Source of the DNA: CBDFLD01 sp965249005
GTDB lineage: Bacteria > Acidobacteriota > UBA6911
DNA: 64,000 nt
Direction: 5' to 3'
Assembly (NCBI GenBank): GCA_965249005.1
Contig: CBDFLD010000011.1
Location: 62,001 to 126,000, forward strand
Made by a program: the position numbers and the translations under genes. Of the stretch, positions 8,543-23,288 are shown one piece after another. The stretch's first letter is position 1. Each line of letters begins with the position of its first letter. The notes beneath the pieces were generated by a model that worked only from the letters and a program-made list of their open reading frames with translations, had not been told where the DNA came from and ran no database searches.

Positions 8543-10826
8543 ACGCAAAGTTCGCCCGCAGCATCGGCACCGGACGACCATCGAGATACGCCGTCCATCC
8601 TGGGTAGTAAGTGTCAAGCAGGACCACGAACCCGGGTACGGCAGCAGATACCTCGCAACGAACCCGTTCGTTCGTGTAGTCTACGATCCTCGCTTCTCCA
8701 GCCCCGGGGCGGCTTCGAACGGACACGCCGGCACCCTGCAGGATTACCTCTCGATCGTGCGCAAACTCGCCGTCCTTCAAGACGTCCAGAGCATCACCCG
8801 CGGAGGAGGCATAGCGAGCTCCCGACACGAAATAAAGACGTGGAAGCACACCCTCGAGCTGATACACGTGGAGCTCCAAATCGGAGTGAGTGTCGAAAGA
8901 TGCGATCTTTTCCACCCTAGGGTCGGTCGGTTCTCCCATGGTGAGCAAGTACTGGGAGTTCAATCTCTGCAAAAAGGTCGGGATCATCCGCTCGTCGAGC
9001 TGCAGGAACGCTTTGTGCAGCATCGCCGATTCCACGGTGTTGAGATCATCTACGGACGGATAGAGTGAGTATTGAATCCCCTGCGCAATCCCATACAGTG
9101 GCTGCCCGCTCCGCCGATAGAAGAGCGAGTACCAGGCCGCGGAGCGATTGGGGGCGCGCAACTCATGAATGGGTAAGGAAGCAGGAGAATCCAGTGGGAT
9201 GACCCGATGCAGAGTGCCCGTTCTCTGCTGCAGGAAGCGATTCACTTCTGAGACATACTGGAAATCCTCACCTGAAATGAGCGGGGTCAGACCAATATTG
9301 ACCGGTATCAATTCCGCCGCGAGAAGCAAAATCGCCAGACACCCCACCCAAGCACCCCGACGCCAGAACGGAGCACTCAAAACTACGATTGCCGACAGGG
9401 AAAGAAACAGCCCCGTCGATCTGAAGGATTCGATCAAATGATTCATGATCGTGTCCAGATCCTTCTTGTGTATCAACTGGGAACCCAAAGACGACTGGAT
9501 CCACCCCCTCACTCCGTCCGGAGCGTGATCCACAACCACCCAGGCGCCAAGGACCACCGCACCCAGGACCAGTCCGACCAAGCCTATGATGGAGGTCGCC
9601 TTCCGGTAGCGTAGAATTCGCTGAGGTTTTCGAAGGAGAACCTCGAGGCCCAAAGAGGCCATCACGCTCAGGCAAAGAGTTGAGAGCAAGAAATACTTGG
9701 ACGGGTACCGCCCCAACCCACTCCCGACATGCTCATAGAGCCATGTCACAAACGGGTTGTACTTGCCGGAGGCAAAAAGAATTCCGACAGCAGATAGAGT
9801 GGAGAAAAGTATAGTTAGATTTCGGCGGTGGGACCAGAGTGACAAAAGCACCAGAAGAAGAGTCCCCGATCCGAGGAAAAACGATACCAGGTATCCTTCC
9901 CGGTTCTCGTGAAACGCTTCTCCCCAATAGATCGAGCGATTGAGGGTGTAGGGCGATCCGAAAAAGTTCGGGAGCAAGATATTGATGAAGTCCATCGGAT
10001 GCATAGACCAGCGGACGATCTCGCTCGGATCATAACCCATTCCGCGGCTCGAATGCCCCAGTAGCTCCAAAGTAGGCAGAATCTGAACCGCAGTGAGGAG
10101 CATCGCCAGCGAGACACCTGCAACCAGCACAATTCCGATATGCTTCAAAGCCCTCCGACGATCTGGCGATTCTCGCCAATGGTGTATCGAAAGGCCTATC
10201 AGGAGCCACAGGCCACATTGCATGACCAACGGTTCCATCGCGACGACCTGGACGGCCAGGATCCCGGCGAATAGGGATATCCTGCGCAACCGGCGCCGAC
10301 CGCTCACCGCCACCAGGTAAGACCATCCTAGCCAGGGAAGGATTGCGATACCGGGGACAATATTGTACAGGTTCAGAAAGGAGAGCACCGTTCCGGAGAA
10401 CTGATAGACGAGAGAGCCTCCAAACGCCGCCAGAGGAAAAAGGCCCAGCCTTCGCTGTAGAAAATATGCTCCCAAACCGGCCACGAGAGGATGGACGATG
10501 AAGTGAAGCTTGAAAGCGTATTCAAAGGGTAAGAACAAATGAAAGAGATTGGTCGGGTAGAAGGCCATCGCGTTCGGATTCGCCAGCAGGGGCTGTCCGA
10601 AGTAAACGAAGGGATTCCACAAAGGAAACTGGGCCCTGGAGTATGCATCGATCAGAACGGAGCGAAGTGGATAGTGGAAACTGAGAATGTCCCGGTAGTA
10701 GAGATTCTTGGAAGTAAACAGCAAGTCATAAAAAAACAGAATGCCAAGGACAACCAGGACAACGGGTGCCCAGAGATCCGGGGATAGTCGATGCTTGGTA
10801 TCGCTGTCTATTGTCGCCGTCGTCAT
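8397..10826 (-). CDS. YfhO-family membrane protein (GT-C type), copy 1
   Basis: Membrane protein of 809 residues with about twelve transmembrane segments and a long C-terminal extracytoplasmic domain ending in a final membrane helix (FAGLGVTLLAGFATILSLAL). The N-terminal region matches the YfhO family (PF09586): a first helix, then FTSKNLYYRDILSFHYPLR, FPLWNPFVYFGQPLLANPN and a FYP segment. YfhO proteins in Firmicutes add sugars to cell-wall polymers using lipid-linked donors; here only a general role in glycosylating a surface polymer can be inferred. It is closely related to the next gene upstream, and both lie head-to-tail with an 86-bp gap. It converges on the GT-C gene behind pilA with a 146-bp overlap. 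Confidence 0.8.
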   Translation of the reverse strand: MTTATIDSDTKHRLSPDLWAPVVLVVLGILFFYDLLFTSKNLYYRDILSFHYPLRSVLIDAYSRAQFPLWNPFVYFGQPLLANPNAMAFYPTNLFHLFLPFEYAFKLHFIVHPLVAGLGAYFLQRRLGLFPLAAFGGSLVYQFSGTVLSFLNLYNIVPGIAILPWLGWSYLVAVSGRRRLRRISLFAGILAVQVVAMEPLVMQCGLWLLIGLSIHHWRESPDRRRALKHIGIVLVAGVSLAMLLTAVQILPTLELLGHSSRGMGYDPSEIVRWSMHPMDFINILLPNFFGSPYTLNRSIYWGEAFHENREGYLVSFFLGSGTLLLVLLSLWSHRRNLTILFSTLSAVGILFASGKYNPFVTWLYEHVGSGLGRYPSKYFLLSTLCLSVMASLGLEVLLRKPQRILRYRKATSIIGLVGLVLGAVVLGAWVVVDHAPDGVRGWIQSSLGSQLIHKKDLDTIMNHLIESFRSTGLFLSLSAIVVLSAPFWRRGAWVGCLAILLLAAELIPVNIGLTPLISGEDFQYVSEVNRFLQQRTGTLHRVIPLDSPASLPIHELRAPNRSAAWYSLFYRRSGQPLYGIAQGIQYSLYPSVDDLNTVESAMLHKAFLQLDERMIPTFLQRLNSQYLLTMGEPTDPRVEKIASFDTHSDLELHVYQLEGVLPRLYFVSGARYASSAGDALDVLKDGEFAHDREVILQGAGVSVRSRPGAGEARIVDYTNERVRCEVSAAVPGFVVLLDTYYPGWTAYLDGRPVPMLRANFAFRAIEVPEGTHQIEFRYFPWSFFAGLGVTLLAGFATILSLALVSRRGA

Positions 10827-10912
10827 GGCAACCTATACCACCCGTACTGGCATCTAAACCACGGCGCAACCGCGGCCGGCCGCGACAGAGGGGAGAGAGG
10901 TAGGCAGATATG

Positions 10913-13366
10913 TCACTCGGAAACAAACACCAGATCCCTGCGCCTCCCGCGAAAAACCACAACAAGAGAGATTATCAACGTGGTGATCGAGATCCCCAGC
11001 CCAAGGTAGAAAGAATTGGGCTCGTACCGGAACTCTACCTGGTGCTGTCCGGGTGGGACCGCCACGGCCCGAAACGCATAGTTGGCTTTGAGAATTTCCA
11101 CTTCCCGCTCGCCAAGGTAGGCTTTCCATCCTGGGTAGTAGCTGTCCAAGAGGACCAGGTAGCCTGGTTCTCGGGCTGTCACTTCACAGACGACGCGCCC
11201 GTTTTCGTAGGCTGTGGTTCGCGCACTCCCGCCCGGAGTCCCGCCTCCCTCCTTGGCCGGTACCGAGGACTCCGGCTCGAGCACAACGGTGTTGCCATAC
11301 GGAAAATCAGGGTAAACGATGAGGTTCAACGCCTCCTGGGCGCTGGGCGCCAGGCGCACTCCCGTAACGAAATAGGATCGGGCGAGAGAGTTTTCGAGCC
11401 AGTAGAGATTCAATGGAAAATCAGTTCGCGTGTCGAAGGTGGAAATCAGCCGCAGGCCGGGCTTGTCGAGCTTGTCCAGAAGCAGAACCATAGGGGAATT
11501 CACTTTCCCCAAAAGGTCCAATCGGCCCTGATCCGGAAGCCGGCCGCAGGTTCTCCACAGTTCTACCGATTCCCTCGTGTTCAAGTGATCGACCGAACGG
11601 TCCAGAGAGTACTGAATCCTCTGCTCGATTCCATACATCGGTTGCCCCGACATCTTGTAGAACAGGATCAGCCACGCCGTCGACTCGTTTGGGACACGGA
11701 TCCGCATGTCCGGCATCGGCCTCAACAATGTGGGAGAGGCAACCCGGAACGGCTCCTCGGGACCAGTGTTCTCGATAAACTGATTCACCTCCGAAACAAA
11801 AGAAAAGTCCGCCCCAGAGATCAACGGAGACAATCTCAGGTTCGAGGGGAGCAGCTCGGCACCTATCACGAGAATAACAAGCGCAGCAATCATCCGCGCC
11901 CAGCGCCAATACGGTGTACTGAAGACCAGCAAACTGGAGAGAAGAAGGAAGCCCCCGGAGTAGCACAGGGAATAAACCAACTGAGAGCGAATCGCGCCCC
12001 AATCCTTCGTACCCAAGAGAGCAGGGTCCGTTTGGGCGCGAAGCCATTGATCCAATCCGGTCGGTGCGAAGAAAAAAAACCCGGCCACCGCAACAACGAT
12101 GACAGACACTATCGAAGCACCCAGTGAAATCGAGGTGATCCAACGCCTTCGCGAGCGGCCGCCCTTTTCGTGTTCCAGCAATACTTCCAGGCCGAGAGCG
12201 CACAACATGGAAAAAGACAAGGTCGCCAACAAGAAATACTTCGAGGGATAGCGACCGAGCCCGAAGGTAGGAACGTTCTCGTAGAGCCACTGATAAAACA
12301 CGTTGTACTTGCCGAGAGCGAGCGCAACTCCAACAACCGTCAGCGCGACCAGCGTGAAGTGCAGGCCTTTTCGATGAGTGAGAAAAGACATGCAAAACAG
12401 CAGTATCGCCGTTGCACCCAGGTAGAAGGAAACCAGATAAGGTTCGCGCGCGTTGTGAAACAACTCTCCCCAGTACTTGGCTCCGTTGAGAGTGTAGGGA
12501 TCGCCAAAAAATTGAGGAACAACGACGTTGACAAGATCCATGGGATGCATCGACCAGCTGCTGATGGTCTCGAAATCGTAGCCCGCCCCTCTGGCAGAGT
12601 GGGGGATGAGCTCCAGGGTAGGAAGTACCTGCACGGCAGCAAACCCAACAGACAGAAGACCGCCGAAAGAAACCACCCGCACCAAGGTCCCTGCTGAGGC
12701 TCCAGGGCGAGACCATCGGTACAGCGCGAGCGCGAGGAGAAAAAGAATCGTACACTGAAACATCAAGGGCTCGAAGGCAATCGCTTGCAGCGCCACGACT
12801 GCGGCAAGGAGTATGATCCGCTTCCACGTGGGCCGCTGCAGTGCTCCCCAGAGAGCCCAGCCGGCCCAAGGCATGAGTGCAACGGCCGGGATGATATTGT
12901 AGAGATTAAGGAATGAGAGCAGTGTCCCGCTGAATCCGTAGGCCAAAGCGCCGCCGAAAGCCGCGTACGGATGAAGGCCAAGGCGTCTCTGCAAAAAAAA
13001 GGTGCCCCAGGTCGCAAGCAACGGATGAAGGATAAAGTGCAACTTGAATGCGTAGTCGAAAGAAAAAATCAAGTGGAGCAGATTGCTGGGGTAGAAGGCC
13101 ATGTAATTCGGATTCGCCAGCAGCGGTTGGCCGAGGTAGAGGTAGGGATTCCAGAGCGGGAATTCTCCGTGGGCGTAGGCATCAATCAACACCCTTCGCA
13201 AAGGGTAATGAAAATTAAGGATATCGCGGAAGTAGAGGTTTTTGGAGGAAAACAGAAAATCTGCAAAGAAGACGACCCACAGTGTCGTCAGTATCAGTAC
13301 GGCGATCAGATCGGCCGCACGCCATCGGCTTGAATCATGCTCCAGATTTTCTTGCGGCCACTTCAT
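10913..13366 (-). CDS. YfhO-family membrane protein (GT-C type), copy 2
   Basis: Paralogue of the downstream copy, 817 residues, with the same architecture. It shares the N-terminal block SSKNLYFRDILNFHYPLRR and WNPYLYLGQPLLANPNYMAF almost unchanged. The stretch RYPSKYFLL and the C-terminal YYPGWKAYL...EFRYEPNSFYLG segment are also common to both copies, while the central extracytoplasmic part has diverged. About twelve membrane segments are visible. Copies 2 and 1 are probably cotranscribed on the minus strand. An acceptor cannot be named; family knowledge points to polyprenyl-phosphate-sugar-dependent glycosylation outside the membrane. The 261-bp gap toward rpoC holds nothing recognisable. 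Confidence 0.8.
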   Translation of the reverse strand: MKWPQENLEHDSSRWRAADLIAVLILTTLWVVFFADFLFSSKNLYFRDILNFHYPLRRVLIDAYAHGEFPLWNPYLYLGQPLLANPNYMAFYPSNLLHLIFSFDYAFKLHFILHPLLATWGTFFLQRRLGLHPYAAFGGALAYGFSGTLLSFLNLYNIIPAVALMPWAGWALWGALQRPTWKRIILLAAVVALQAIAFEPLMFQCTILFLLALALYRWSRPGASAGTLVRVVSFGGLLSVGFAAVQVLPTLELIPHSARGAGYDFETISSWSMHPMDLVNVVVPQFFGDPYTLNGAKYWGELFHNAREPYLVSFYLGATAILLFCMSFLTHRKGLHFTLVALTVVGVALALGKYNVFYQWLYENVPTFGLGRYPSKYFLLATLSFSMLCALGLEVLLEHEKGGRSRRRWITSISLGASIVSVIVVAVAGFFFFAPTGLDQWLRAQTDPALLGTKDWGAIRSQLVYSLCYSGGFLLLSSLLVFSTPYWRWARMIAALVILVIGAELLPSNLRLSPLISGADFSFVSEVNQFIENTGPEEPFRVASPTLLRPMPDMRIRVPNESTAWLILFYKMSGQPMYGIEQRIQYSLDRSVDHLNTRESVELWRTCGRLPDQGRLDLLGKVNSPMVLLLDKLDKPGLRLISTFDTRTDFPLNLYWLENSLARSYFVTGVRLAPSAQEALNLIVYPDFPYGNTVVLEPESSVPAKEGGGTPGGSARTTAYENGRVVCEVTAREPGYLVLLDSYYPGWKAYLGEREVEILKANYAFRAVAVPPGQHQVEFRYEPNSFYLGLGISITTLIISLVVVFRGRRRDLVFVSE

Positions 13367-13627
13367 GGCGGGAGGGACCCTGGGGAGCGCCAGCTGTCTC
13401 CCCCTATCCGTGAGGTTCGACAGCCGTGCTCATTGTGTTCTTTGGCCGTCTGTGGTAACGCCGCTGCGCGGGCTCGCTCAAGAATAACTTCACATTCCGG
13501 CGTCTCATCTTCGCGCCGTCTTCGGTCCTCCTACAAATCCCCTTTGCAATAAGGGTCGTGGATACTCCCGGCCCCATCCGAGAGCCGAGACGAAAAGCGG
13601 ATCACGACCCCCACCAGAGGGGTGATG

Positions 13628-16600
13628 CTAGCCGGCATCAGCCCTCTTTCCTTTGAGTGCCTCCAGGTCCAGAGGGCCGGGAAGCAAATCCACCTCGAGG
13701 TCGACATCTTCCGGTGCCTCCTCAGGAACCACCTCTTCCGTGAGCGCGATATTGTGGTAGATGCTCATGCCGGTCCCAGCTGGGATCAATCGTCCCATGA
13801 TCACGTTCTCCTTGAGGCCGCGCAGATAATCTACCTTCCCGCTGATGGCCGCTTCCGTGAGAACGCGGGTCGTCTCTTGAAAGCTGGCAGCGGAGATGAA
13901 GCTATCAGTAGACAGAGACGCCTTGGTAATCCCCAAGAGTAGTGGACGACCCTTCGCGGGTTGGCCTTCATCGTTCTCTACCCTCTCGTTCTCTTCGTAA
14001 AAGCGAAACTTGTCCACCTGCTCCTCCAACAGGAACTCGGTGTCCCCGACCTCCTCCACCTTGATCCAGCGCATCATTTGCCGAACGATGGTCTCGATAT
14101 GCTTGTCGTTGATGTTGACCCCTTGAAGTCGATACACCTCCTGAATCTCGTTGACCAGGTAGCTCTGCAATTCTTTCTCGCCGAGAACCTTGAGAATATC
14201 ATGAGGGTTACGGGGGCCGTCCATCAGGGCCTCTCCGGCCAGCACGTACTCGCCTTCCTGAACATTGATGTGAACGCCGCGGGGCAGGAGGTACTCCTTG
14301 ACGATTCCTCCTTCATTCTCGACCTCGATCTTCCTCTGTCCGCGCACGAGGCCTCCGTATTGCACGGTACCATCGATCTCAGTAATTACGGCAGTTTCCT
14401 TCGGCTTGCGAGCCTCGAACAGCTCGACGATGCGCGGAAGCCCACCCGTAATGTCCTTGGTCTTTCTGGTCTCACGCGGGATCTTCGATAGAATGCTCCC
14501 AGGATAGACCTGTTCACCGTCATCGACCCAAAGATGCGCCTTCGAAGGAAGCAAGTAGTTTTTGATCACCTTGCCCTTGTCGTTCCTGATGAGAATCTGC
14601 GGCTGCCATTTTTCGTCGGATGATTCCGTGATGACCTTTCGCACCAGACCCGTGTTTTCGTCTCGCTCCTCCTTGACGGTAATTCCATCACTAAGATCCT
14701 TGAAGGCGACCGTCCCTCCAAACTCCGTCAAGATCGCAAAGGAGTACGGATCCCACTCGACCAAAACTTGCCCGGGTTTGATCTTCTGACCCTCTTTGAC
14801 CTTGAGAGTTGCTCCGTATGCCACCGAGTACCGTTCCTTTTCACGGCCGGCTTCGTCTGTCACCGTCAGGGTGCCATTGCGGTTCATGACAACGAAGTTG
14901 CCGTCCTTGTTGGTGACGTGCAGGACGTTGAGGAACTTCACGATTCCATCGTTTCTGGACTCATGAGTCGACTCTTCGTGGGTCCGGCTGGCGGTTCCTC
15001 CAATGTGGAAGGTCCGCATCGTCAGCTGAGTCCCGGGCTCGCCAATCGACTGGGCTGCAATAACACCAACGGCTTCTCCCAGGTCAACCATCCTCCCCGA
15101 AGCCAGGTTGCGGCCGTAGCATCGGACACAAACACCGCGCTTCGCTTTGCAGGTCAAAACGGAACGGATCTTTACCCTTTCGATTCCGGCCGCTTGAATG
15201 TCAGCGGACAGGGTTTCGGTAATTCCCTCATTGACCTTGACGATGGTATCCCCGGTCAGCGGATCTTTCACGTTCTCTAGAGAAACACGGCCGACAATCC
15301 GGTCCCGCAACGGCTCTATGATTTCACCTCCCTCGATGATCGAGGTGACAAAGATCCCGTCCAGAGTGCTGCAGTCTTCCAGGGATATGATCACATCTTG
15401 CGCCACGTCGACGAGACGTCGGGTCAAGTATCCCGAATCTGCGGTCTTTAACGCGGTGTCCGCCAATCCCTTCCGCGCACCGTGTGTCGAAATGAAGTAC
15501 TGCAGCACGGTGAGTCCTTCGCGAAAGTTGGCAGTGATCGGTGTTTCGATGATCTCGCCAGAAGGTTTTGCCATCAAACCACGCATTCCCGCGAGCTGCC
15601 GAATCTGTTGTTTACTGCCTCGTGCGCCGGAGTCCGCCATGATGAAGATAGGATTGAACTCATTATCCGATTCATCCATGACAGCCATCTTCCGGAACAT
15701 CTCGTCGGAAACTCGTTCCGTGACATCGGACCAAATATCAATGATCTTGTTGTATCGTTCCCCGTCCGTGATCGCTCCCTCCTGGTACTGTTTCTCGACC
15801 TCGATCACGCTTGCCCGTGCCGCTTCAACCAGCTCGACCTTGTTGTCCGGAACGACCAGGTCGTCGATTCCAATGGAGATACCCGCCTTGGTCGCGTACA
15901 GAAACCCCAAATCCTTGAGCCGGTCGAGGGTCGCCACCGTGGTGTCCAACCCGAAATGCAGGTAGCAATAGTTGACCAGCTGCTGCAGGCCTTTTCGTTT
16001 CATCAGGCCGTTGATCAGAGGGGTCCCTTCGGGCAGGATCGAATTGAACATGAGCCGGCCGACAGTGGTATTGACGAACTCGCCCTTGACATCCCGGACG
16101 TCCGCCAGCATCACGGCTTGGTCGTCATATTGAGTGGTGAGATCCATCAGTAGACCGGTATACCGGTAGCGAATCGGAGTGAGCCGCTCGACCATGCCGT
16201 TGTCGAGTGCGAACATCACTTCGTCTTCCGAGCCGAAAACGCGGCCCTCTCCCAGCGTCCCTTTCTTCGCCTTGGTCAGATAGTAGCAGCCGAGAACGAT
16301 GTCCTGGCTGGGAATGGCAATCGGTTGCCCGTTCGCGGGAGAAAGAATGTTGTGACGGCTGAGCATGAGAACCGAGGCCTCGATCTGCGCCTCTGGCGAA
16401 AGGGGAATGTGGACGGCCATCTGGTCGCCGTCGAAATCCGCGTTGAACGCAGCACAAACCAGCGGTGGGATCTTGATCGCCTTCCCCTCGACCAAGACCG
16501 GCTCGAAGGCCTGAATTCCCAGCCTATGGAGTGTGGGAGCCCGGTTCAGCAAGACGGGATGGTCTTTGATCACTTCCTCGAGGATATCCCAAACGACAGA

Positions 16601-17794
16601 TTCTTGCCGTTCGACCATCTCCTTGGCGCCTTTGATTGTGGCCGCATGCCCTTCCTTCTCGAGCCGGTTGTAGATAAAAGGTTTGAAGAGCTCCAGAGCC
16701 ATCTTCTTCGGCAGACCACACTGGTGAAGCTTCAGCTCCGGTCCCACGACAATCACAGAACGCCCCGAATAGTCGACGCGCTTGCCCAGTAAGTTCTGGC
16801 GAAAACGCCCGGACTTGCCCTTGAGAGTATCACTCAGGGATTTCAACGGTCGATTGTTGGCCCCCCGCAGGACTCGTCCGCGCCGGCCGTTGTCAAACAT
16901 GGCATCGACCGCTTCCTGGAGCATTCTCTTCTCGTTTCGAATAATGACTTCAGGTGCGCGAAGCTCCATCAGTTTCTTTAGTCGATTGTTGCGGTTGATA
17001 ACGCGCCGGTAGAGATCGTTGAGGTCCGAAGTGGCAAACCGGCCGCCGTCCAGGGGAACAAGTGGCCGAAGCTCGGGCGGAATCACCGGAATTACATCCA
17101 GAATCATCCACTCTGGTCTGTTCCCAGACTTGCGGAAGGCCTCGACTACCTTCAGTCGTTTGGCGTACTTGATTTTCTTGAGTTGCGACGTCTCCGTCTT
17201 CATCAACACGCGCAGCTCATCGGAGAGTTGATCGATTTCCAGCGCACGAAGAAGTTCTTTGATCGCCTCGGCACCCATCATCGCTCTGAACTTGCCAGGG
17301 AATTCCTGCATGAGGGAGCGATACCGTTCTTCCGTCAGAAGCTCCTTTTCCTTTAGCGGAGCTTCCCCGGGATCGATCACCACGTATGCTTCGAAATAGA
17401 GCACTCTCTCGAGATCGCGCAGGCTGATGTCCAGCAAGTGGCCGATTCGACTGGGCAAGCCCTTGAAGAACCATACGTGGGAACAGGGAGACGCAAGTTC
17501 AATGTGGCCCAATCTTTCGCGCCGGACCTTGGACAGGGTGACCTCGACGCCGCACTTGTCGCAAGTGACGCCACGATACTTCATGCGCTTGTATTTACCG
17601 CACAGACACTCCCAATCCGTCACGGGGCCAAATATTCGCGCGCAAAAGAGACCGTCCTTTTCAGGTTTGAACGTCCGATAGTTGATGGTCTCCGGCTTGG
17701 TGACCTCGCCATGCGACCAGGCCCGGATCTTATCGGCGGACGCCAGGCTGATTCGAATGCTATCGAAATCAGTGCTCAGATCCGACTTTTCCAT
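13628..17794 (-). CDS. rpoC: RNA polymerase beta' subunit
   Basis: Catalytic beta' subunit of 1388 residues, close to the proteobacterial length. Visible landmarks are the N-terminal zinc knuckle (CLCGKYKRMKYRGVTCDKC), the catalytic NADFDGD magnesium-binding motif, the second cysteine cluster (CKAKRGVCVRC) and the SIGEPGTQLTMRTFH segment of the bridge-helix/trigger-loop region. The ATG at 17794 is chosen over a TTG 48 bp upstream because MEKSDL is followed directly by the conserved start of the protein. It is the last gene of the ribosomal protein-polymerase cluster, 87 bp behind rpoB. No convincing intrinsic terminator is visible downstream. Confidence 0.98.
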   Translation of the reverse strand: MEKSDLSTDFDSIRISLASADKIRAWSHGEVTKPETINYRTFKPEKDGLFCARIFGPVTDWECLCGKYKRMKYRGVTCDKCGVEVTLSKVRRERLGHIELASPCSHVWFFKGLPSRIGHLLDISLRDLERVLYFEAYVVIDPGEAPLKEKELLTEERYRSLMQEFPGKFRAMMGAEAIKELLRALEIDQLSDELRVLMKTETSQLKKIKYAKRLKVVEAFRKSGNRPEWMILDVIPVIPPELRPLVPLDGGRFATSDLNDLYRRVINRNNRLKKLMELRAPEVIIRNEKRMLQEAVDAMFDNGRRGRVLRGANNRPLKSLSDTLKGKSGRFRQNLLGKRVDYSGRSVIVVGPELKLHQCGLPKKMALELFKPFIYNRLEKEGHAATIKGAKEMVERQESVVWDILEEVIKDHPVLLNRAPTLHRLGIQAFEPVLVEGKAIKIPPLVCAAFNADFDGDQMAVHIPLSPEAQIEASVLMLSRHNILSPANGQPIAIPSQDIVLGCYYLTKAKKGTLGEGRVFGSEDEVMFALDNGMVERLTPIRYRYTGLLMDLTTQYDDQAVMLADVRDVKGEFVNTTVGRLMFNSILPEGTPLINGLMKRKGLQQLVNYCYLHFGLDTTVATLDRLKDLGFLYATKAGISIGIDDLVVPDNKVELVEAARASVIEVEKQYQEGAITDGERYNKIIDIWSDVTERVSDEMFRKMAVMDESDNEFNPIFIMADSGARGSKQQIRQLAGMRGLMAKPSGEIIETPITANFREGLTVLQYFISTHGARKGLADTALKTADSGYLTRRLVDVAQDVIISLEDCSTLDGIFVTSIIEGGEIIEPLRDRIVGRVSLENVKDPLTGDTIVKVNEGITETLSADIQAAGIERVKIRSVLTCKAKRGVCVRCYGRNLASGRMVDLGEAVGVIAAQSIGEPGTQLTMRTFHIGGTASRTHEESTHESRNDGIVKFLNVLHVTNKDGNFVVMNRNGTLTVTDEAGREKERYSVAYGATLKVKEGQKIKPGQVLVEWDPYSFAILTEFGGTVAFKDLSDGITVKEERDENTGLVRKVITESSDEKWQPQILIRNDKGKVIKNYLLPSKAHLWVDDGEQVYPGSILSKIPRETRKTKDITGGLPRIVELFEARKPKETAVITEIDGTVQYGGLVRGQRKIEVENEGGIVKEYLLPRGVHINVQEGEYVLAGEALMDGPRNPHDILKVLGEKELQSYLVNEIQEVYRLQGVNINDKHIETIVRQMMRWIKVEEVGDTEFLLEEQVDKFRFYEENERVENDEGQPAKGRPLLLGITKASLSTDSFISAASFQETTRVLTEAAISGKVDYLRGLKENVIMGRLIPAGTGMSIYHNIALTEEVVPEEAPEDVDLEVDLLPGPLDLEALKGKRADAG

Positions 17795-17881
17795 AGTGTC
17801 TCTAAAACTTCTCAATGAACCCCCTTTGTTTGCCGGTGGCAAAACTTCATCATATTTTTCTTGAGGTTTGCTTTCCCCGGG

Positions 17882-22177
<4,296 letters not shown>

Positions 22178-22281
22178 CGATGCGTGTTCCTGTTGCTAAG
22201 GGTTGTTTGCAAGCGCGATCCATTCTGCACGCGGAAACTCTCCGCGGGCCACGGAAGACTGGCGGGGAGACCAACCAGGCG

Positions 22282-22674
22282 TTACTTGATTTCAACTGTC
22301 GCCCCAGCGTCCTCGAACTTCTTCTTGATCGATTCGGCTTCTTCCTTGTTCACGCCTTCTTTGACGGCATTGGGTGTCCCTTCGACAAGATCCTTGGCCT
22401 CTTTGAGCCCGAGGCTCGTGACCTGGCGCACCGCTTTGATCACGTTGATCTTTTTGTCTCCGATGGCAGTCAGGACCACGTTGAATTCCGTCTGTTCCTC
22501 GGCCGCAGCGCCGGCATCGCCGCCTGCAGCGGCAGCTCCCCCAACAGCCATAGGCATCGCGGCAGCGGCGGTGACACCGTACTTCTCCTCGATGCCCTGG
22601 ACCAGCTCTGAAATATCCATCATGGTCGCCTGGTCGATCCATTCCATGATTTCGTTTTTCGTAATCGCCATCAT
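22282..22674 (-). CDS. rplL: 50S ribosomal protein L7/L12
   Basis: Stalk protein of 130 residues (129 if the second of two adjacent ATGs is used). It has the N-terminal dimerisation segment, an Ala/Gly-rich hinge (AVGGAAAAGGDAGAAA) and the C-terminal factor-binding domain (KINVIKAVRQVTSLGLKEAKDLVEG). GGAG lies just upstream of the paired starts. It is located between rplJ and rpoB as in most bacteria. The protein recruits translation factors to the ribosome. Confidence 0.98.
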   Translation of the reverse strand: MMAITKNEIMEWIDQATMMDISELVQGIEEKYGVTAAAAMPMAVGGAAAAGGDAGAAAEEQTEFNVVLTAIGDKKINVIKAVRQVTSLGLKEAKDLVEGTPNAVKEGVNKEEAESIKKKFEDAGATVEIK

Positions 22675-22739
22675 TTACTCCTTGTGTTTAGTAGTCCGGT
22701 AACACTTCGATACGGGTTCGCCGAGCCACAACCCTGGCC

Positions 22740-23246
22740 TTATTTCGGCACCTGCTTGAGCACCAAGCAGAGATCACGCAACGACGCCTTGAGCACGGTC
22801 GCCAATTGCTGCAGGGGCGCTTTGAGAAGGAAGGCGATCTGACCGAGCATCACCTCCTTGGGAGGCAAGTCGGCAATCGCTTGCACCTGTTCCTGGGAAA
22901 CTTCTTTGCCTTCGACTAGTGCCGCTTTGATCGTTAGTGGGGCGTTGCCCTTGATCACCTCACTGATGACCTTGGCCAAACCGACGATGTCGGAAGGATG
23001 GTACGCCATCGCCGTCGGGCCTTGAAAGTGACGGCTCAAGGTCTCGATTGCAGTGTCCTGAGCAGCTCTCAGCGCGAGACGGTTCTTGACGACTTTGTAG
23101 GTGCCGTCCATTTCCCGAATCTTTCGCCGTATCTCGCCATCTTGCACAACCCCGAGACCCCGGTAGTCCATCAGCAATATGCTGCTCAGGCTGCGAAACT
23201 CGTCGCTCAGACCTTTGACGGCTTCGTGCTTTTCCGACTTGTTCAA
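22740..23246 (-). CDS. rplJ: 50S ribosomal protein L10
   Basis: L10 of 168 residues, which anchors L7/L12 dimers to the large subunit. It shows the family start (KHEAVKGLSDEF...SILLMDYRGL), the YKVVKNRLALRAA segment and a C-terminal helix for L7/L12 binding. The start appears to be TTG (TTG AAC AAG), behind a G-rich stretch. Only 42 bp separate it from rplA, so the long L10 leader used for autoregulation in E. coli has no room here. Confidence 0.97.
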   Translation of the reverse strand: MNKSEKHEAVKGLSDEFRSLSSILLMDYRGLGVVQDGEIRRKIREMDGTYKVVKNRLALRAAQDTAIETLSRHFQGPTAMAYHPSDIVGLAKVISEVIKGNAPLTIKAALVEGKEVSQEQVQAIADLPPKEVMLGQIAFLLKAPLQQLATVLKASLRDLCLVLKQVPK

Positions 23247-23288
23247 AGAGCCCCCCCACCCGCTGAATGTTCAGTGCCCGATTCGCAC

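Noticed and set aside
10910..12127. 405-codon plus-strand frame opposite the second YfhO-type gene
   Set aside because: Charged, low-complexity antisense translation of a membrane protein gene that is conserved in a paralogue.
13575..13627. Possible terminator after rpoC
   Set aside because: Short C/G blocks could pair weakly, but there is no stable stem followed by a T-run on the minus strand.
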